DNA of 64,000 nt, taken from positions 1-64,000 of the forward strand of contig CAVSDT010000002.1 of NCBI GenBank assembly GCA_963726825.1, given 5' to 3'. Every line of letters begins with the position of its first letter. Positions within the stretch are counted from its first letter, which is position 1. The translations under genes and the position numbers were made by a program. Shown here in pieces: positions 55,758-63,606 of this stretch. The notes below the pieces were generated by a model, which saw only the letters and a program-made list of their open reading frames with translations, was not told the DNA's origin and searched no databases. This stretch comes from DATLGB01 sp963726825 (lineage in GTDB: Bacteria; Actinomycetota; Thermoleophilia; Solirubrobacterales; Solirubrobacteraceae).

Positions 55758-57420
55758 CCTTCAGGGTGGGCGTCAGCTCACCCGTGGCCTGTGAGAAGTC
55801 GTGGTCGAGGATGTGGAAGCGCTTGATCTGCTCGACCTGCGCGTAGCGCGCGTTGACCGCGTCGACGACGCCCTGGACGACGTCGCGCGCCTCGTCGCTC
55901 GCGGGGTCGAGGCCCTCGTCGGGGTCGAGCGTGATCAGCGCCACCGGGTACGGCCGCCGGTCGCCGTACATGACCGCCTGTGAGATGTAGCGCGACTGCT
56001 TGAGCTCGTTCTCGAGGTTGGCCGGGGTGATGTTCTTGCCGCCCGCGGTGATGATGATGTCCTTCTTGCGGCCCGTGATCGTCAGGTAGCCGTCGGCGTC
56101 GAGGGATCCGAGGTCCCCCGTGTGCAGCCAGCCGTCCTCGACCGCGCCGAAGGACGCGTCGGCGTTGTTGTGGTACCCGCGGAAGATGTTCGGGCCCTTG
56201 ATCAGCACCTCGCCGTCCTCGGCGATGCGCAGCTCGACGCCCGGATAGGGGAGCCCGACGGTGCCGAAGCGGAAGTCGTCGAGCGTCTGGTTGGTCGCCG
56301 CCGTGGAGGTCTCCGTCATCCCGTAGCCCTCGAACACGGGGGCGCCGGCGGCGTAGAAGAACTCGAGGATCTCGACCGCGATCGGTGCCGCGCCGCTCGT
56401 CGCCTGTCGCATCCGGCCGCCGAAGGCCGCACGGACGTTGACGAACAGCTTCGCCTCGAACGCCTCGAAGGCGGCACGCAGCTCGTCCGAGACGGGCGTG
56501 CCGTCGCGCTCGGCGAGCCGGACGGCGACGCCGACCTCGGTCGCCTTGCGGATCGTCTCCGGGTCCGACGCACTCGTGACGAACGTGTAGATCTTCTCGA
56601 AGATGCGCGGGACCGACGGCAGGTAGGTCGGCTTGACCTGGCTGAGCTCGGGCACGATCTGCGTCGTGTCACCGCCGAAGTAGGCCAGCTCGACGCCGAG
56701 ATCCATCGTCAGCAGCTGGATCAGCAGCGCGTAGGAGTGCGCCAGCGGGAGGTAGAGGTAGACGACCTCGTCCTCCTCGACGCCGAGGACGGCCTTCGCC
56801 GCGGCCATCGAGACCATCTGGCGGTAGTTGCCGTGGGTGAGGACGCAGCCCTTCGGCGGCCCGGTCGTCCCGGAGGTGTAGATGATCGTGTACGGGTCCT
56901 CGGGCACGACGGCTCCTGCGCGTGCGCTGACCTCCGCGGGGTCTCGCGCGCGGCCGCGTTCGCGCAGGCCGTCGAGGTCTGCGTCGATGCGCAGCACCTC
57001 GCGCAGCAGGGGCAGCTGGTCACGCACCGCGGCGAGCTTGGCCGCCTGGGCGTCGTCCTCCACCACGGCCAGCGACGCCCCCGAGTCCCCGGCCACCCAC
57101 GCGCACTCCTCCGGCGAGTTGGTGGCGTAGATCGGCACCACCACGCCGCCCGCAGCGGTGATGGCGAAGTCGACCAGGCTCCACTCCGGTCGCGTCTGGG
57201 CGAGCAGGGCGACGCGGTCCCCGGGCTGCAGACCGGCGTCGATGAGCCCGCGCGCGAGCTCCGAGACGTCGGCGGCGACCGCCGTGAACGACCGCGTGTG
57301 CCACTCGTCGCCGCGCTTGAAGCGCTGGGCGGGCCGGTCGCCGTAGCGCTCGGCCGCGCGGACGACGAGATCGGCCAGGGTGGATGAGCCCGCGGACTCC
57401 GGGGCGGGGACGACGCGCAC
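55696..57420 (-). CDS. Long-chain fatty acid CoA ligase (AMP-forming)
   Basis: This 574-aa enzyme activates a fatty acid through an acyl-AMP step. The ANL motifs are clear: A3 IIYTSGTTGPPKGCVLTHGN, A5 FEGYGMTETSTAATNQT, A7/A8 DGWLHTGDLGSLDADGYLTI with TGRKKDIIITAGGKNITPAN, and the C-terminal catalytic Lys in GELTPTLKVKRNVV. It is the long-chain (FACS-like) subtype. The GTG start at 57420 lies 11 nt after the stop of the small gene at 57432, with which it is probably co-transcribed. Confidence 0.94.
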   Translation of the reverse strand: MRVVPAPESAGSSTLADLVVRAAERYGDRPAQRFKRGDEWHTRSFTAVAADVSELARGLIDAGLQPGDRVALLAQTRPEWSLVDFAITAAGGVVVPIYATNSPEECAWVAGDSGASLAVVEDDAQAAKLAAVRDQLPLLREVLRIDADLDGLRERGRARDPAEVSARAGAVVPEDPYTIIYTSGTTGPPKGCVLTHGNYRQMVSMAAAKAVLGVEEDEVVYLYLPLAHSYALLIQLLTMDLGVELAYFGGDTTQIVPELSQVKPTYLPSVPRIFEKIYTFVTSASDPETIRKATEVGVAVRLAERDGTPVSDELRAAFEAFEAKLFVNVRAAFGGRMRQATSGAAPIAVEILEFFYAAGAPVFEGYGMTETSTAATNQTLDDFRFGTVGLPYPGVELRIAEDGEVLIKGPNIFRGYHNNADASFGAVEDGWLHTGDLGSLDADGYLTITGRKKDIIITAGGKNITPANLENELKQSRYISQAVMYGDRRPYPVALITLDPDEGLDPASDEARDVVQGVVDAVNARYAQVEQIKRFHILDHDFSQATGELTPTLKVKRNVVYEAYAAAFEALYAG

Positions 57421-57431
57421 CAGGTCCGCGG

Positions 57432-57611
57432 TCAGGCCGCGCGCGCCGTGGGCGCTGCGGCGTCCTGCTCCTCGACGCTGGCGAAGAAGAGGGTCTTGTC
57501 GATCCGACCCTGGAAGATCGGGACGCCCAGCTCGACGCACTTCTCGATCACCTGGCTGCGTTCCATGCCGGTCTCCTGCGCGAGCTCCGTCGGCGTCAGA
57601 TGGTTGGCCAT
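57432..57611 (-). CDS. 59-aa small helix-turn-helix-like protein
   Basis: This small protein begins ANHLTPTELAQETGMERSQV and continues IEKCVELGVPIFQGRIDKTL, a three-helix pattern like the IF2 N-terminal or Rho-N type domain, with an acidic Ala-rich end. The ATG at 57609-57611 follows AGGGAGG. A GTG at 57644 would add VANHTGRAVEP and lies right after a promoter, so two start sites are possible. It sits upstream of the acyl-CoA ligase and may regulate it, an inference only. Confidence 0.65.
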   Translation of the reverse strand: MANHLTPTELAQETGMERSQVIEKCVELGVPIFQGRIDKTLFFASVEEQDAAAPTARAA

Positions 57612-57653
57612 CGGTTCGACTGCCCTCCCTGTGTGGTTTGCCACGTGACAGCG

Positions 57654-57682
57654 ACCGTACTCCTTCGCGTGGACGCCCTCAA
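57654..57682 (-). promoter_or_regulatory. Promoter for the small gene and acyl-CoA ligase
   Basis: On the minus strand TTGAGG (57677-57682) and TACGGT (57654-57659) are 17 nt apart. The -35 is identical to that of the aminotransferase promoter. A transcript would begin within a few bases of the GTG at 57644. Confidence 0.6.
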
Positions 57683-57725
57683 CGGAACTTCGTCAAGGAG
57701 TCGTAAGTCTTCTGACGGCGCGTCC

Positions 57726-58484
57726 TCAGACCGGGTTGGGGACGTCGATCCAGACGTGCTCGAGACCGAAGCGGTCCGCGAGCAGATCGCCCAGGCGGCG
57801 CACGCCGCGCGTCTCCGTGTCGTGGTGGCCGGCCGCGAGGACGGTGATCCCCGCCTCCCGCGCCTCCGCCTGCGTCCGCTCGCGCGGCTCGCCGGTCAGC
57901 AGCAGGTCCAGCCCCAGCGCGGCGGCCCGGGCGGCCTCGTCGGCGGCCGCGCCGGAGACGATCGCGGCGCGGTTGACCACGTCGGGTCCGCCGCCGAGGA
58001 CGAGCGGCCCGCGGCCGCACGCCTGCGCCACCCGGGCGACGAGGGCGTCGAGGCCGATGCCCCCCTCCCAGTGCGCCACACGGCCCACCGGGGTGCCGTC
58101 GGCCAGCGCGTAGGGCTCGTGGCGGGTCGCGCCGAGGGCGTCGGCGAGGAGCGCGTTGTTGCCGTGCTCGGGGTGGGCGTCCAGCGGCAGGTGATGGGCC
58201 AGCAGACCGACGTCGCCCGCCAGCAGCACGCGCAGGCGCTCGCGGGTGATCGGGGTCAAGCCGGGCTCGTCGAAGGTCCAGAACAGGCCGTGGTGGACGA
58301 GCACGAGCTGGGCGTCGGCGGCGACCGCGCGCTCGAGCAGCTCACGGGTGGCCGAGACGCCCGTGGCGACCCGCTCGACCCGGTCGGCGCCCGGGACCTG
58401 CAGGCCGTTGAGCGCCACGTCGCGGAACCGCTCGGGCTCCAGCAGGTGGTCCAGGAACGTCACGATCTCCGCGCTCGAAGCCAT
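57726..58484 (-). CDS. Nif3-like dinuclear metal-centre protein
   Basis: This 252-aa protein belongs to the Nif3/YqfO family. Metal-binding motifs are VLVHHGLFW, LLAHHLPLDAHPEHGNNALL and the C-terminal AAGHHDTETRGVRRL with a later Glu. It lacks the PII-like insert of the long form. Members form toroidal hexamers; they have been linked to GTP cyclohydrolase-like activity but the role is not settled. It is transcribed on its own, divergent from the sigma factor gene. Confidence 0.9.
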   Translation of the reverse strand: MASSAEIVTFLDHLLEPERFRDVALNGLQVPGADRVERVATGVSATRELLERAVAADAQLVLVHHGLFWTFDEPGLTPITRERLRVLLAGDVGLLAHHLPLDAHPEHGNNALLADALGATRHEPYALADGTPVGRVAHWEGGIGLDALVARVAQACGRGPLVLGGGPDVVNRAAIVSGAAADEAARAAALGLDLLLTGEPRERTQAEAREAGITVLAAGHHDTETRGVRRLGDLLADRFGLEHVWIDVPNPV

Positions 58485-58505
58485 CCGCGGAGGGTTTCAC
58501 ACCCC

Positions 58506-58534
58506 TTGTGCTGCGGGGCGGGAAACACTACGAT
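58506..58534 (+). promoter_or_regulatory. Promoter of the sigma factor gene
   Basis: TTGTGC (58506-58511) and TACGAT (58529-58534) are 17 nt apart, giving a leader of about 50 nt with an AGGGGGAAG Shine-Dalgarno sequence. It looks like a housekeeping promoter rather than an obvious ECF autoregulated one, although GGGAAAC lies just before the -10. Confidence 0.5.
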
Positions 58535-58592
58535 TCCTCACCCTGGAGCGCGGGCTCCGGGACACTTCGATCTCTCCGGCAGGGGGAAGACG

Positions 58593-59975
58593 ATGGCGCT
58601 GGTGCAGGACCTCTCGATGTCTGACGACGCTCTCGTCGCGCGCGTGCGCGACGGAGACGACGTGGCGTTCGAGGGGCTCTACGGCCGCTACGGCGGACGC
58701 ATCGGCGGCTACGTCGCGGGGATGGTCGGCGACGCCGGCCGCGCCGAGGACGTCACCCAGGAGGTGTTCGTGTCGGCGCTGCGCCGCATGCGCGCGACCG
58801 ACCGGCCGATCCACTTCAAGCCCTGGATCTACGAGATCGCTCGCAACGCGGCGATCGACGAGCACCGCCGCAACCGGCGCCAGCGCGAGGTCTGCACCGC
58901 CCACGAGTCCGACCACGAGCGGCCGGGCCTGGACGCCTTCGCCTCCGGCGCCCCGGCGCCCGAGCAGGTGCTGGTGACGCGGGAGGCGCTCAGCACGCTG
59001 ACCTCGGCGCTCGACAGCCTCTCGGAGGTCCACCGCCGCGTGATCGTCCTGCGGGAGCTCGAGGGCCGCTCCTACGAGGAGATCGCCGCCGCTACGGGCC
59101 TCACCCGGGGTGCGGTCGAGAGCGCGCTGTTCCGGGCGCGCAAGCACCTCGGCGCCGAGTACGCCGAGCTCGTCACCGGCCGCCGGTGCCGGGCGGTCCG
59201 TGAGCTCGTGGCCGTCCGCGGCCGGCGTCTGCGCACCCGCGAGCGCGGCACGCTGCGCCGCCACCTGTCGCAGTGCCGTCCGTGCCGGCGTCACGCCGCC
59301 GCCCACGGCTTCGACCCCGCCTCCGTCGACCTCCTCGCCGGGCCCCGGCGGCAGATGGCCAGGGCTGCGGGCCTGCTTCCGCTGCCGGCCTGGGCGCAGG
59401 TCTCCGCCGGTGCCGGCGACGCCCCGATCGCCTGGGGCAAGGCGCTCGCGACGACCGCGGTCGTGCTCGCCGCCGGTGGGACGGGCGTGGTCGCCTCCTA
59501 CGACGATCCCGGCGCCCGGCCGGTCGTCGCTCCGGCCCCGGCCGCTGCGACCGCTGCGGGCGCTGCACCGGTCGCGCGGGAGGCCGCCGCCCCACGGACC
59601 CCCGCCGCCGTGCGCGCCGTGCCGCCCTACCGCGCCGCCGAACGGTCGCCTGCCCGCAGCACCCCCGCAGGTTCGAGCGTGCCGCGCCCGAGCCCGCGGA
59701 TCACGCGGACGACGCCCGTCGCCCCGAGCCGCCCGGCGCCCCCGCGCGCGGCCGCCCCGACCGATGCCGCCGCGCCGGCCGCCGATCCGGACCCTGCGGC
59801 GCCCGTCGCCGCGGCGCCCGCCACGCCGTCGCCGTCGCTGCCCGCCGCCATCGGCGCCCAGAGCAGCTCGCCGCAGCCGCCGCACGACGTCGCCCCGCCG
59901 GTGCCCCAGACGCTCACCCGGGCCGATGACGCCATCTCGGTCGTGTCCGGCGCGCTCGCGGGCGCCACCGGCTGA
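58593..59975 (+). CDS. ECF sigma factor fused to anti-sigma-like zinc finger and membrane tail
   Basis: This 460-aa protein has sigma region 2 (DDVAFEGLYGRYGGRIGGYV, AEDVTQEVFVSALRRMRATD, KPWIYEIARNAAIDEHRRNR) and region 4 (LSEVHRRVIVLRELEGRSYE, EEIAAATGLTRGAVESALFR). After about residue 200 comes TLRRHLSQCRPCRRHAAAH, the HxxxCxxC pattern of zinc-finger anti-sigma factors. A probable membrane helix (KALATTAVVLAAGGTGVVAS) and a long Pro/Ala-rich outer tail follow. So sigma and anti-sigma-like parts are on one chain, which would hold the sigma factor at the membrane until a signal or proteolysis frees it. No separate anti-sigma gene is next to it. Confidence 0.88.
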   Translation: MALVQDLSMSDDALVARVRDGDDVAFEGLYGRYGGRIGGYVAGMVGDAGRAEDVTQEVFVSALRRMRATDRPIHFKPWIYEIARNAAIDEHRRNRRQREVCTAHESDHERPGLDAFASGAPAPEQVLVTREALSTLTSALDSLSEVHRRVIVLRELEGRSYEEIAAATGLTRGAVESALFRARKHLGAEYAELVTGRRCRAVRELVAVRGRRLRTRERGTLRRHLSQCRPCRRHAAAHGFDPASVDLLAGPRRQMARAAGLLPLPAWAQVSAGAGDAPIAWGKALATTAVVLAAGGTGVVASYDDPGARPVVAPAPAAATAAGAAPVAREAAAPRTPAAVRAVPPYRAAERSPARSTPAGSSVPRPSPRITRTTPVAPSRPAPPRAAAPTDAAAPAADPDPAAPVAAAPATPSPSLPAAIGAQSSSPQPPHDVAPPVPQTLTRADDAISVVSGALAGATG

Positions 59976-60001
59976 CCGGGCCCCGGTAGCCTCGCGGGCG
60001 G

Positions 60002-60244
60002 ATGGCCGAGCCCGACGACACCGAGCTGCTGGACTCGCTGATGGAGACGAGCCTGTACTCGCTGGGCGCGGCGTTCCAGGACGACCACCCGGACCTCGTC
60101 GACGACGTGATCGCCCAGGCCGACGCGATCGAGTCCCGCGGCATCGAGGCCTGGGCCCGGGCCGAGTCCGTCCCGCTCGAGAGCGCGTTCCAGACGCTCG
60201 TCACGGGCCTCGCCCTGCGCTACGCGCGGGCGCTGGGCGGCTGA
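60002..60244 (+). CDS. 80-aa acidic helical protein, unknown
   Basis: This small acidic protein (MAEPDDTELLDSLMETSLYS, then LGAAFQDDHPDLVDDVIAQA) appears all-helical and has no cysteine or membrane segment. A TAGCCT hexamer lies 9 nt before the ATG, with no Shine-Dalgarno sequence. It sits between the sigma factor gene and tRNA-Pro. I do not recognise the family. Confidence 0.65.
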   Translation: MAEPDDTELLDSLMETSLYSLGAAFQDDHPDLVDDVIAQADAIESRGIEAWARAESVPLESAFQTLVTGLALRYARALGG

Positions 60245-60255
60245 CGGTCCCCCGC

Positions 60256-60261
60256 TATGCT
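60256..60261 (+). promoter_or_regulatory. -10 of the tRNA-Pro gene
   Basis: TATGCT lies 12 nt before the mature 5' end of the tRNA, so the primary transcript needs only a short trim. No clear -35 box is seen. Confidence 0.45.
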
Positions 60262-60273
60262 CCCGGACGCATT

Positions 60274-60347
60274 CGGGGCGTGGCGCAGCCTGGTAGCGCG
60301 CGCCGTTCGGGTCGGCGAGGTCCCCAGTTCGAATCTGGGCGCCCCGA
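60274..60347 (+). tRNA. tRNA-Pro, anticodon CGG
   Basis: The 74-nt sequence folds as a full cloverleaf. The acceptor stem CGGGGCG/CGCCCCG has 7 bp with discriminator A. The D arm is GCGCAGCCTGGTAGCGC. The anticodon stem CGCCG/CGGCG holds loop TTCGGGT, so the anticodon is CGG (reads CCG). The T arm is CCCAGTTCGAATCTGGG. No CCA is encoded. It closely resembles E. coli proK in layout. Confidence 0.96.
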
Positions 60348-60411
60348 TGCTTGGGACGCATGCCGTGGGACCCGACCCACGGCGGTCGTGGCGGCGCCGG
60401 AGCACGACGGC

Positions 60412-61191
60412 GTGAGCCGCGCGCGGGTCGATCGGCGCGAGTGGAACGACCTCGCCGCCGAGGACGCGCTGTGGGCGGTCTACAGCGACATGGAGCGCCG
60501 TCACGGCTGGGACGAGGAGGAGTTCTACGCGACGGGCGAGGCGGAGGTCGCCGGCCTGCTCGCCGGCCTCGAGGGTGACGGCGGCCTGACCGTCCGCTAC
60601 GGGTCGGCGCTGGACTTCGGCTGCGGCGTCGGCCGTCTGAGCCGGGCACTCGCCGCGCGTTTCGACACCGTCGTGGGCGTGGACATCGCCGAGGGGATGC
60701 TGCGCCGGGCCGAGGCGCTCAACGCCGGACGGGAGAACCTGCGCTTCGTCCGGACCGGCGCAGCCGACCTCGCGCCGCTGCCCGACGGCGGCTTCGACCT
60801 CGTGCTGAGCTTCATCGCGCTGCAGCACACGGGCTCGGCGGCCCAGATCGGCGCCTATCTGCGCGAGTTCGTCCGCGTCGCGGCGCCGGGCGGCGTGATC
60901 GTCGTGCAGATCCCGACGGGTGTCGCCCGCAGGGTCCGCCTGCACCCGCTGCGCCTCGCCAACCGCGGGCTGCGGGCGCTGCCGTGGGCGCCCGCTTCGC
61001 TGCTGCGACGGCTCACCCCGTACAGCATGCGCCTCACCGCGATGGCGGCCGCCGACGTCCGCGCCGCCCTCACCGCGGCCGGCGCGACGCTGGTGACGGA
61101 CTTCCCCGACCGGCGGACGGGCTCGCCGCTCGTCCCCAGCCGGGTCTACGTCGCGCAGCTGGGTCAGTCGCCCTCGGCGGACTCCGCGTAG
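60412..61191 (+). CDS. Class I SAM-dependent methyltransferase
   Basis: This 259-aa protein has the methyltransferase motifs: motif I ALDFGCGVGRLSRALAARFD, acidic strand end VVGVDIAEGMLRRAEALN, then LRFVRTGAADLAPLPDGGFD and LVLSFIALQHTGS (motif IV) and APGGVIVVQIPTG. The substrate is unknown; small-molecule methylation is likely. I chose GTG 60412 because CGGAG lies 9 nt before it; GTG 60388 would add eight residues. It converges with the next gene, overlapping it by 28 nt. Confidence 0.85.
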   Translation: MSRARVDRREWNDLAAEDALWAVYSDMERRHGWDEEEFYATGEAEVAGLLAGLEGDGGLTVRYGSALDFGCGVGRLSRALAARFDTVVGVDIAEGMLRRAEALNAGRENLRFVRTGAADLAPLPDGGFDLVLSFIALQHTGSAAQIGAYLREFVRVAAPGGVIVVQIPTGVARRVRLHPLRLANRGLRALPWAPASLLRRLTPYSMRLTAMAAADVRAALTAAGATLVTDFPDRRTGSPLVPSRVYVAQLGQSPSADSA

Positions 61192-61757
61192 CCCTGCAGC
61201 AGCTTCACCGTCTCCGCCGACCGCCGCTGCATCGTCTCGCTCGCCTCGCGCACCCGGGCGGCGACCTGCTCGTGCCCGTCGGCGGGCAGGCCGGGGTAGG
61301 TCGTCCACAGCGCCATCTGGCTGAACCACTGCATGAAGGCGATCTCGACCTGGACGAGGTTGGAGAGCGCGTTCTGGGTCTTGGCGATCGCTCCGGTGAG
61401 GAAGAGCGCGACGAACGTCGTGGCGCCCAGTCCGCTGAAGACGATCGGGTAGACGCTGTCGCGCTCGACGAACAGCCCGTAGGCCGCGGCGGTGACGAAC
61501 AGCGCCAGGCCGACGGCGAACATGGCGACGTTCATCGTCGTCACCCAGAGGTAGGAGCGCGTCGCGTTGCGCAGCGTCTTGTGCATCATCTCGCGCGTGT
61601 GGCGGGCGATCTCGTCGTTGTGCTGCGCCTGGCGCAGCATCGCCTCGCGCTGCTCAGTCGTCAGGGGGGTCTGGCCGTCCGCCGCGGAGCCACCGGCGTG
61701 GGGCGGCCGCGTCCACTGCAGTTCGGGCTCGGGCATGACGCGCATCGTCCCAGCCAT
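61164..61757 (-). CDS. Two-helix membrane protein, unknown
   Basis: This 197-aa protein has a polar, helical N terminus (TTEQREAMLRQAQHNDEIAR), two transmembrane helices (VAMFAVGLALFVTAAAYGLF and VFSGLGATTFVALFLTGAIA) and a helical C-terminal segment (VREASETMQRRSAETVKLLQ), probably both ends in the cytoplasm. The layout resembles two-helix domains found in some bacterial signalling proteins with TRADD-N modules, but I could not confirm the family. Divergent from the SRPBCC gene with about 40 bp between starts. Confidence 0.7.
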   Translation of the reverse strand: MAGTMRVMPEPELQWTRPPHAGGSAADGQTPLTTEQREAMLRQAQHNDEIARHTREMMHKTLRNATRSYLWVTTMNVAMFAVGLALFVTAAAYGLFVERDSVYPIVFSGLGATTFVALFLTGAIAKTQNALSNLVQVEIAFMQWFSQMALWTTYPGLPADGHEQVAARVREASETMQRRSAETVKLLQGYAESAEGD

Positions 61758-61798
61758 CCGGCGCGAGCGGGGGATTCTTGTCGCGTAGCGTGCGGCGG

Positions 61799-62245
61799 AT
61801 GAGCGTGCTCGCGGAGAACCGCGTCGAGGCCGACGTCCCCGCTGCCGCCGTCTGGGCGGTGCTCGCGGACGTGCCCGCCCGGGTGGACTGGCACCCGCGG
61901 CTGGAACGCGCGTGGCTGGAGGGGCCGCTCGCGCCCGGGACCCGCGGCGGCCTCAAGCCCGCGGGCGTGCGGGCGGTGGCCCTCGAGGTCGAGGCGGTGG
62001 AGCCGGGTCGCCGGCTCGTGCTGCGTGGCGTCCATGGGCTCCCGGTCGCCGCCGGCCACTACGAGCACGAGGTCGAGGACCTCGGCGGTGGCCGCTGCGC
62101 GGTCACGCTGCGGATGCGCGTCGACGGCATCGCCGCGCCGCTCGTGCGCCGCTTCGCCGGGGAGATGGTCAGCGCGTGGGCCGGCCCTGCGGCGCTGGAG
62201 CGGCTGATCGCCCGCGCGGCGCGCCCGGCGTTCGCCGACGGGTGA
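61799..62245 (+). CDS. SRPBCC-fold protein
   Basis: This 148-aa protein has the START/Bet v1-like pattern: VEADVPAAAVWAVLADVPAR, WHPRLERAWLEGPLAPGTRG, a run of beta strands (VEPGRRLVLRGVHGLPVAAG, RCAVTLRMRVDGIAAP) and a long C-terminal helix. Such proteins bind hydrophobic ligands in a deep pocket. TAGCGT lies 7 nt before the ATG, and there is no Shine-Dalgarno sequence. It converges with the SDR gene, 3 nt apart. Confidence 0.85.
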   Translation: MSVLAENRVEADVPAAAVWAVLADVPARVDWHPRLERAWLEGPLAPGTRGGLKPAGVRAVALEVEAVEPGRRLVLRGVHGLPVAAGHYEHEVEDLGGGRCAVTLRMRVDGIAAPLVRRFAGEMVSAWAGPAALERLIARAARPAFADG

Positions 62246-62248
62246 CGG

Positions 62249-63091
62249 TCAGCGTGTCGGGTCGGGCTCCCCGGTCAGCTCCAGGCTGAGCTCCCACAGG
62301 CGCCGGCGGTTGTCGGGGTCCAGCGCCCAGGCGTCCGGGTCGGCCTCGCGCTCACGGTCGAAGAACGTCCCGCTGACGCCCTCGAGCTCGGCGTCGACGG
62401 CGAGCCGGACGGTCGCCGCCGTCCCCGCCTCGAGCGTCTCGATCGCGCTGCGGCCGCTGCGGAGCACCATCTTCGTCGGCATGAAGGTCGCGGGGTGCAG
62501 GCTCGTGACCGTCACGCCGGTGCCGTCGAGGCGCCCGGCGAGCTCGAGGCCGCACGCGATCTGGGCGAGCTTGCTCTGGCCGTAGGCGCGGGCGCCGTCG
62601 TAGCCGCGCTCCATCTGCGGGTCGTCGAAGTCGGTCGCCCGCTGGGCGATCGAGGCGACGTGGACGATTCGCGCCGGCGCCGAGGCCTCGAGCAGCGGCA
62701 GGAGGCGCAGGGTCAGGACGAGGCCCGCGAGGTGGTTGACGGCGAAGCGCAGCTCGAGGCCGTCGCGGCTCGTGCGCCGCTCCGTCCCGTCGGGCTCGCC
62801 GAACCCGATGCCGGCGTTGTTGACGAGGACATGGAGGTGGTCGGTGCCCGCCGTGACGTCGGCGGCGAGCGCGCGGACCTCCTCGAGGCTCGCCAGGTCG
62901 GCGAGGTGGGTGTGCAGGCGCGCCCCCGGTGTGGCGTCGCTGATCGCTCCCACGACGGCGTCGAGGCGTCCCTGGTCGCGCCCGTGGAGGTGGACGGTCG
63001 CGCCGCGCGCGGCCAGGTCGGTCGCCACGGCGCGGCCGAGGCCGTCCGTCGCGCCGGTGACGAGGACGACGGTCGCTTCGATCGGTCGCAT
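62249..63091 (-). CDS. Short-chain dehydrogenase/reductase
   Basis: This 280-aa classical SDR has the cofactor motif VTGATDGLGRAVATDLAARG, NNAGIGFGEPDG, the catalytic Ser in RIVHVASIAQ and Tyr/Lys in AYGQSKLAQIACGL. The C terminus resembles retinol-dehydrogenase-like SDRs (LHPATFMPTKMVL, FDREREADPDAWALDPDNRR). An Arg in the HGRDQGRLDAV region hints at NADP use. Substrate unknown. Confidence 0.92.
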   Translation of the reverse strand: MRPIEATVVLVTGATDGLGRAVATDLAARGATVHLHGRDQGRLDAVVGAISDATPGARLHTHLADLASLEEVRALAADVTAGTDHLHVLVNNAGIGFGEPDGTERRTSRDGLELRFAVNHLAGLVLTLRLLPLLEASAPARIVHVASIAQRATDFDDPQMERGYDGARAYGQSKLAQIACGLELAGRLDGTGVTVTSLHPATFMPTKMVLRSGRSAIETLEAGTAATVRLAVDAELEGVSGTFFDREREADPDAWALDPDNRRRLWELSLELTGEPDPTR

Positions 63092-63138
63092 GGAGGCCGC
63101 CTACCCGGGAGGACCGGTTCCGCCTGCCGGTGGGCGTG

Positions 63139-63558
63139 TCAGCGCTGCAGGCGACGCTCGGACGCGTCGATCCGGGCGTCGTTGATCGACGCGTACCGGC
63201 GCGCCATCAGCCCGTCGGGCGCGAACTGCCACATCTCGTTGCCGTAGGAGCGCCACCACTGGCCGTGCTCGTCGCAGGACTCGTACTCGAAGCGCACGCC
63301 GATGCGGTCGTCGGTGAACGCCCACAGCTCCTTCTCGAGCACGTAGTCGCGCTCGCGGGCCCACTTGCGCTGCAGGAACGCCCGGATCTCCGCGCGGCCG
63401 GTGATGAACTCGTCGCGGTTGCGCCACTGCGAGTCCTCCGTGTAGGCCTGGGAGACGCGATCGGGGTCGCGCGAGTTCCACGCGTCCTCGGCGGCCTGCA
63501 CCTTGGCGCGGGCGGTCTCCTCGGTGAAGGGCGGCCGGATGTCGGTGGGGGAGGGCAT
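63139..63558 (-). CDS. NTF2-like/SnoaL-fold protein (DUF1348 type)
   Basis: This 139-aa protein is a small alpha+beta barrel. Family stretches are AEDAWNSRDPDRVSQAYTED, SQWRNRDEFITGRAEIRAFL, VRFEYESCDEHGQWWRSYGN and EMWQFAPDGLMARRYASIND. The close match to the DUF1348 group suggests a stress-related or detoxifying role, but no reaction is known. It is 47 bp upstream of the SDR gene on the same strand and probably co-transcribed. Confidence 0.9.
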   Translation of the reverse strand: MPSPTDIRPPFTEETARAKVQAAEDAWNSRDPDRVSQAYTEDSQWRNRDEFITGRAEIRAFLQRKWARERDYVLEKELWAFTDDRIGVRFEYESCDEHGQWWRSYGNEMWQFAPDGLMARRYASINDARIDASERRLQR

Positions 63559-63606
63559 GGAGCGGGCCTACCCGCTGAGCGCCGCCGGTCGGCGTAGCCT
63601 TGCGGC

